Below, in pieces: positions 5,520 through 7,897 of a stretch of DNA of 7,897 bases. The number at the start of each line of letters is the position of its first letter. Within the stretch, counting starts at the first letter, position 1. A model generated the notes under the pieces. That model was not told the DNA's origin and did not search any database. It worked only from the letters and a program-made list of their open reading frames with translations. This DNA is from Bacilli bacterium (GTDB taxonomy: Bacteria; Bacillota_I; Bacilli_A; RF39; UBA660). Location of the stretch: positions 1 through 7,897 of the forward strand of contig CAKJXT010000040.1 of NCBI GenBank assembly GCA_918219625.1, written 5' to 3'. Made by a program: the position numbers and the translations under genes.

Positions 5520-5614
5520 AGTGATTAGTTGTTTATCAACTATTCCTAAGGTTTCGGATATACTATTTGTCCGTACCAATTGTATACAACTAACTAGAAA
5601 TAGTTAGTTTTTAT
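5520..5614 (+). ncRNA. candidate structured RNA of about 95 nt with mutually exclusive helices
   Basis: Between its own promoter and a terminator, the RNA can fold in competing ways. TAGTTG (5526-5531) can pair with CAACTA (5537-5542) as a small hairpin. Alternatively TTAGTTGT (5525-5532) can pair with ACAACTAA (5586-5593), which uses six bases of the terminator's 5' arm and would prevent termination. In the middle GGT/ACC (5550-5552/5575-5577) and CGGA/TCCG (5555-5558/5570-5573) form a further stem. This is the architecture of a riboswitch or attenuator, or of a free small RNA. I cannot match it to purine, preQ1, SAM, T-box, fluoride or other classes I know. The hydrolase gene downstream has a separate promoter at 5615-5643, so a stand-alone RNA is equally possible. 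It could also be the 3' end of the SIS operon transcript. Confidence 0.45.
5588..5614 (+). terminator. intrinsic terminator with a perfect 9-bp stem
   Basis: AACTAACTA (5588-5596) pairs perfectly with TAGTTAGTT (5601-5609) around a GAAA tetraloop, and T-rich sequence follows. It ends the small RNA and/or the WYL-SIS-NTP pyrophosphatase operon. Confidence 0.85.
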
Positions 5615-5643
5615 TTGTTATTAAAATAATAAAGTATTATAAT
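5615..5643 (+). promoter_or_regulatory. promoter of the DUF2974 hydrolase gene
   Basis: TTGTTA (5615-5620) and TATAAT (5638-5643) are separated by the ideal 17 bases. They lie just after the terminator and just before AAGGTG (5651-5656) and the ATG at 5662, so the hydrolase is a separate transcription unit. Confidence 0.75.
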
Positions 5644-5661
5644 TAAATAGAAGGTGATAAA

Positions 5662-6693
5662 ATGACAGTATTTGAATATATAGAACAAAACAAAAATATA
5701 ACATTTAATGAAAAAGAATTTAATGAAATAGACAATATAATATTATCATTAATATCATACTTAAATTTTAGTTATATTGAGGGAATAAATACCATAGAAA
5801 AAATGGGAAAAAATTATTTAGAAAGACATAAATATAAAGAAATAGCTAAAGCAGGATGGGCTCAAAAAGATGCATACCTAATACTAGAAAAACTAATAGA
5901 ATCAGAAAGATATAAAAACATAAGAATTCAAAACTACGTTTATATTGCGACAGAAGAAGAACAATTTAGTGCAGTAACATTTATAATAAATAAAAAACTA
6001 AAATATGTCGCATTCGAAGGAACAGATCATTTAATGGTAGGATGGAAAGAAGACTTTGAACTATCATATAAATATCCAGTTCCAGCACAAATACATGCAA
6101 TAAAATATTTAAAAAATGCAACAAAACTATTTGGTCCAAAAATAATAGTTGGAGGGCACTCAAAAGGTGGTAATTTAGCTCAAATATCATCTATGGAATT
6201 AAATATATTCAAAAAACTAAAAATCAAAAAAATATATAGCAATGATGGACCAGGATTAAGACTAAAACAATTTAAAAGTATAAAATACAAACTAATAAGA
6301 AAAAAACTAGAACATATAGTTCCAGAAAATAGTGTAGTAGGGGTAATGCTAAGACATGATAAATATAAAGTTATTAAAACAAATAAAAAAACAATTATGT
6401 CTCACATACCATCAACATGGATAGTTGAAAATGACAAATTAATTGAAACACAACTATCACCAAAGAGTAAAAGATTAGAAATAAAAATAATAGAGTGGTT
6501 AAATAGTCATGATGATGAAACAAGAAAACTATTAATAGATACGATATTTGGTGTTTTAGAAAAAAGCGGAATAACAAACACAATGAAACTAACTGATATA
6601 AAATGTATAATAAATATAATAAAAGAAATAAGAAATATAGATAAACAAACAAAAGATTTGGCGCTTGACTTTATAAGTAACACTTTATTCTAA
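5662..6693 (+). CDS. DUF2974 (Mbeg1-like) alpha/beta-hydrolase
   Basis: The 343-residue protein carries the family marks in order. The N-terminal FNEKEFNEIDNIILSLISYL (15-34) is followed by FEGTDHLMVGWKEDFELSY (118-136) and VPAQIHAIKYL (140-150). GGHSKGGNLA (164-173) is the nucleophile elbow with Ser167. SNDGPG (193-198) and SHIPSTW, in the place of the family's QHDPxSW with the likely catalytic His, come later. Such proteins are lipase-like serine hydrolases of unknown substrate, common in Firmicutes; this one has no signal peptide and is probably cytoplasmic. Codon use is strikingly A-rich (AAA, ATA, AAA runs) compared with the upstream genes. It has its own promoter, and its TAA overlaps the stop of the convergent gene by two bases with no terminator between them. 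The family is confident, the physiological role unknown. Confidence 0.9.
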   Translation: MTVFEYIEQNKNITFNEKEFNEIDNIILSLISYLNFSYIEGINTIEKMGKNYLERHKYKEIAKAGWAQKDAYLILEKLIESERYKNIRIQNYVYIATEEEQFSAVTFIINKKLKYVAFEGTDHLMVGWKEDFELSYKYPVPAQIHAIKYLKNATKLFGPKIIVGGHSKGGNLAQISSMELNIFKKLKIKKIYSNDGPGLRLKQFKSIKYKLIRKKLEHIVPENSVVGVMLRHDKYKVIKTNKKTIMSHIPSTWIVENDKLIETQLSPKSKRLEIKIIEWLNSHDDETRKLLIDTIFGVLEKSGITNTMKLTDIKCIINIIKEIRNIDKQTKDLALDFISNTLF

Positions 6694-7442
6694 AATGTCA
6701 TCTCATCACTAATTATTTTATAGCACAATTGTTTTGGACTATTTCCCTTCAACGATTCATCAACACAATGTGAAAAACTTTTAAACATTTGCTTATCAAT
6801 AAAGCAAGATATTGTCTTTCCCGCTGTCCTAAAGGATTGATAAACTAAAATATTATTAATGCATCGAATTAGCTTACACTTGTTGTAGTAGTAAACCATT
6901 TTCTTTGATAACAGTTTATCACGGTAACAATCTAAATCTATTAAATATACACTACCTTTAAAAAATAGAATATTAGTATAATTTAAATCACCAATAATTA
7001 TTCTTTCACAACTAAGAGCAGTTAAAGTTTCTTCTAGCATCTCGATAAGTTCCATAAACTCTTCATAAGATAAAGAAAATAAACTAATATTCTCGCCGTT
7101 TAAATATTTCATGGAATATGCATCAATTACTTTAAATAATCCAGTAGGTGCATCATAAAAATAATAACCATTTAAAGGAACTACATTAGGTATATCCAAA
7201 CACTTAAATTTTTCAAACATTTTAACACTTATGCGATACTTTTCTTCGCAATTCAAATGATACATTTTAATAACTTGTGTCTTAGCTTTATCAACAAAAA
7301 TAGAACTACACTGACCAATGTTAGCATCACTTAAATATTCATATGAAGAAAAATCAATTAATCGTCCGTTAGGATCATATAAAGAAGACAATCTTTTTTT
7401 TGCTGCATCGATTTTACAATTTTCATTTAAGTCTTCAAACAT
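6690..7442 (-). CDS. atypical protein-kinase-fold protein
   Basis: The 250-residue protein looks like a small kinase or aminoglycoside-phosphotransferase fold. IGQCSSIFVDKAKTQVIKMY (42-61) resembles the nucleotide loop and the VAIK lysine (K59). KVIDAYSMKYLNGENI (104-119) is a hinge-like region with a YL stretch before the helical lobe. IIIGDLNYTNILFF (148-161) is the catalytic loop with D152 and N157, and VYLIDLDCY (165-173) holds the metal-binding Asp169 in place of DFG. The usual HRD/HGD His is replaced by Ile150-Gly151, so activity may be altered, although Asp and Asn remain. The tail (about 180-250) is helical and Lys/Cys-rich with no known domain. AGAGGT, seven bases before the ATG, and a promoter at 7463-7491 support the start. 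The substrate is unknown. It runs divergently from the tRNA genes and convergently with the hydrolase. Confidence 0.75.
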   Translation of the reverse strand: MFEDLNENCKIDAAKKRLSSLYDPNGRLIDFSSYEYLSDANIGQCSSIFVDKAKTQVIKMYHLNCEEKYRISVKMFEKFKCLDIPNVVPLNGYYFYDAPTGLFKVIDAYSMKYLNGENISLFSLSYEEFMELIEMLEETLTALSCERIIIGDLNYTNILFFKGSVYLIDLDCYRDKLLSKKMVYYYNKCKLIRCINNILVYQSFRTAGKTISCFIDKQMFKSFSHCVDESLKGNSPKQLCYKIISDEMTF

Positions 7443-7462
7443 AAAAGCACCTCTGGTTAAAT

Positions 7463-7491
7463 ATTTTATATTAGAAAAAAAATTAAATCAA
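7463..7491 (-). promoter_or_regulatory. promoter of the kinase-fold gene
   Basis: Read on the minus strand, TTGATT (7491-7486) is 17 bases from TAAAAT (7468-7463). The gene's ribosome binding site (AGAGGT at 7454-7449) and ATG follow. It shares a 136-base region with the oppositely directed tRNA promoter. Confidence 0.6.
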
Positions 7492-7518
7492 TAAAAATGA
7501 AAAAATAACAAAAAAATA

Positions 7519-7547
7519 TTGCATTGAATAAATTAATATGGTATTAT
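7519..7547 (+). promoter_or_regulatory. promoter of the tRNA-Ile2/tRNA-Leu transcript
   Basis: TTGCAT (7519-7524) and TATTAT (7542-7547) are exactly 17 bases apart, and TG at 7539-7540 makes an extended -10. The first tRNA starts about 25 bases downstream of the predicted start of transcription. Confidence 0.7.
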
Positions 7548-7578
7548 TAAAGAGCAGTGTTAATTTTAAAACAAATTT

Positions 7579-7655
7579 GGACCCTTAGCTCAGTTGGTTA
7601 GAGCACGCGGCTCATAACCGTGCGGTCATAGGTTCGAGTCCTATAGGGTCCACCA
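7579..7655 (+). tRNA. tRNA-Ile2 with anticodon CAU (lysidine type), or possibly tRNA-Met
   Basis: The 77-base cloverleaf includes an encoded CCA. The acceptor arm starts GGACCC, pairs with GGGTCC and has discriminator A. The D-arm has AGCTCAGTTGGTTAGAGC, the anticodon loop CTCATAA has CAT at 7613-7615, and the T-arm has GGTTCGAGTCC. A CAT anticodon can mean initiator Met, elongator Met or Ile2. The 5' half GGACCCTTAGCTCAG closely resembles the Ile2 tRNAs of Bacillus, Mycoplasma and E. coli, in which C34 is modified to lysidine by TilS to read AUA codons. AUA is very abundant in this window, consistent with such a tRNA. Elongator Met is the alternative. Confidence 0.9.
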
Positions 7656-7664
7656 CTCATAAAT

Positions 7665-7749
7665 GCAGGTGTGGCGAAATTGGCAGACGCACTAGCCTTA
7701 GGAGCTAGCGCCGCAAGGCATGGGGGTTCAAGTCCCTTCACCTGCACCA
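7665..7749 (+). tRNA. tRNA-Leu with anticodon UAG
   Basis: The 85-base class II tRNA has the long variable arm expected for Leu. The acceptor arm GCAGGTG (7665-7671) pairs with CACCTGC (7739-7745), with discriminator A and encoded CCA. The anticodon stem CTAGC/GCTAG encloses the loop CTTAGGA with TAG at 7699-7701. It follows the tRNA-Ile2 gene by nine bases and is clearly on the same transcript. Confidence 0.96.
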
Positions 7750-7763
7750 AATAATGATTAAAT

Positions 7764-7784
7764 GCACCAAATTGGTGCTTTTTT
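7764..7784 (+). terminator. intrinsic terminator of the tRNA transcript
   Basis: GCACCA (7764-7769) pairs with TGGTGC (7773-7778) around a three-base loop, followed by six Ts (7779-7784). It lies 14 bases after the tRNA-Leu. Confidence 0.85.
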
Positions 7785-7794
7785 CATAAACAAA

Positions 7795-7803
7795 TGATAT
7801 AAT
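7795..7803 (+). promoter_or_regulatory. extended -10 promoter of cysS
   Basis: TGATATAAT at 7795-7803 is an extended -10 with a perfect TATAAT; only a weak -35 is visible. It lies just before GAGGTGAAGG (7811-7820) and the ATG at 7824. Confidence 0.65.
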
Positions 7804-7823
7804 AAAATTAGAGGTGAAGGAAC

Positions 7824-7897
7824 ATGAAATTATTTAATACACTAACAAAAGGAATAGAGGAATTAATTCCAAATGAACCTGGGAAAATAAAAATGTA
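7824..7897 (+). CDS. cysS: cysteinyl-tRNA synthetase, N-terminus only (cut by the right window edge)
   Basis: The first 24 codons read MKLFNTLTK, then EELIPNEPGKIKM. This matches the start of CysS proteins (MKLYNTLTR...F.P..PGKVKMYVCGPT), just before the zinc-ligand Cys that should follow outside the window. CysS charges tRNA-Cys with cysteine in the cytoplasm. GAGGTGAAGG lies three bases before the ATG. The short match is distinctive, and a tRNA-synthetase gene next to tRNA genes marks this end of the window as core chromosome. Confidence 0.85.
   Translation, partial: MKLFNTLTKGIEELIPNEPGKIKM

Noticed and set aside
5520..5614. Assignment to a known riboswitch (purine, preQ1, SAM, T-box, fluoride)
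   Set aside because: None of the conserved core sequences of these classes is present; only TTATCAA recalls the SAM-I start, without the rest.
5981..6652. Two Leu/Phe-rich minus-strand frames inside the hydrolase gene that look like membrane peptides
   Set aside because: The hydrophobicity comes from reading A-rich codons backwards, and the sense frame carries all family motifs.
1..7897. CRISPR array, insertion sequence or toxin-antitoxin pair
   Set aside because: No regularly spaced repeats, no transposase-like protein, no terminal inverted repeats around a gene, and no small toxin-antitoxin family were seen.
748..7897. Mycoplasma-type genetic code (TGA as Trp)
   Set aside because: TGA ends the WYL and NTP pyrophosphatase genes at natural family lengths, and Trp residues at conserved positions are encoded by TGG.

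Overview
The window looks like a piece of a very AT-rich, low-GC Gram-positive chromosome (Firmicutes/Bacillota, perhaps an Erysipelotrichales- or RF39-like gut lineage). This rests on strong AAAGGAGG-type ribosome binding sites, sigma-A-like promoters, CCA-encoding tRNAs and Firmicutes-typical families. TGA is used as a stop and Trp is encoded by TGG, so the code is standard and this is not Mycoplasma. The species cannot be named from the sequence alone.

Left part (1-2094): mobile-element backbone. A gene cut by the left edge (unknown family) is followed by about 250 noncoding bases rich in hairpins, a candidate oriT, and then a Mob/Pre (MobV-type) relaxase starting at 748. No integrase, transposase or replication gene is in the window, so the element's ends are not resolved.

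Centre (2095-5489): two cargo-like cassettes. The first is a tightly coupled pair of a four-helix membrane protein and a DUF1863/ThsB-type TIR-like protein, with its own promoter and terminator. It is a candidate Thoeris-like signalling defence module with a membrane effector. The second is a compact HTH-WYL regulator, a double-SIS protein and a divergent Ham1/RdgB-like NTP pyrophosphatase. A 12-base direct repeat lies in front of the regulator, and a 10-bp helix could mask the SIS gene's ribosome binding site. WYL proteins control several known anti-phage systems, so this may be a second, undescribed nucleotide-centred cassette.

From 5486 to 5614 there is a self-contained promoter-structured RNA-terminator unit of about 95 nt. 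Its helices are mutually exclusive, which resembles an attenuator. It fits no riboswitch class I can recognise.

Right part (5615-7897): more chromosome-like. It holds a DUF2974 (Mbeg1-like) alpha/beta-hydrolase, a convergent atypical kinase-fold protein, tRNA-Ile2(CAU), tRNA-Leu(UAG), a terminator, and the first 24 codons of cysS. The boundary between accessory DNA and core chromosome probably lies between 5490 and 7500, but no attachment repeats prove it.
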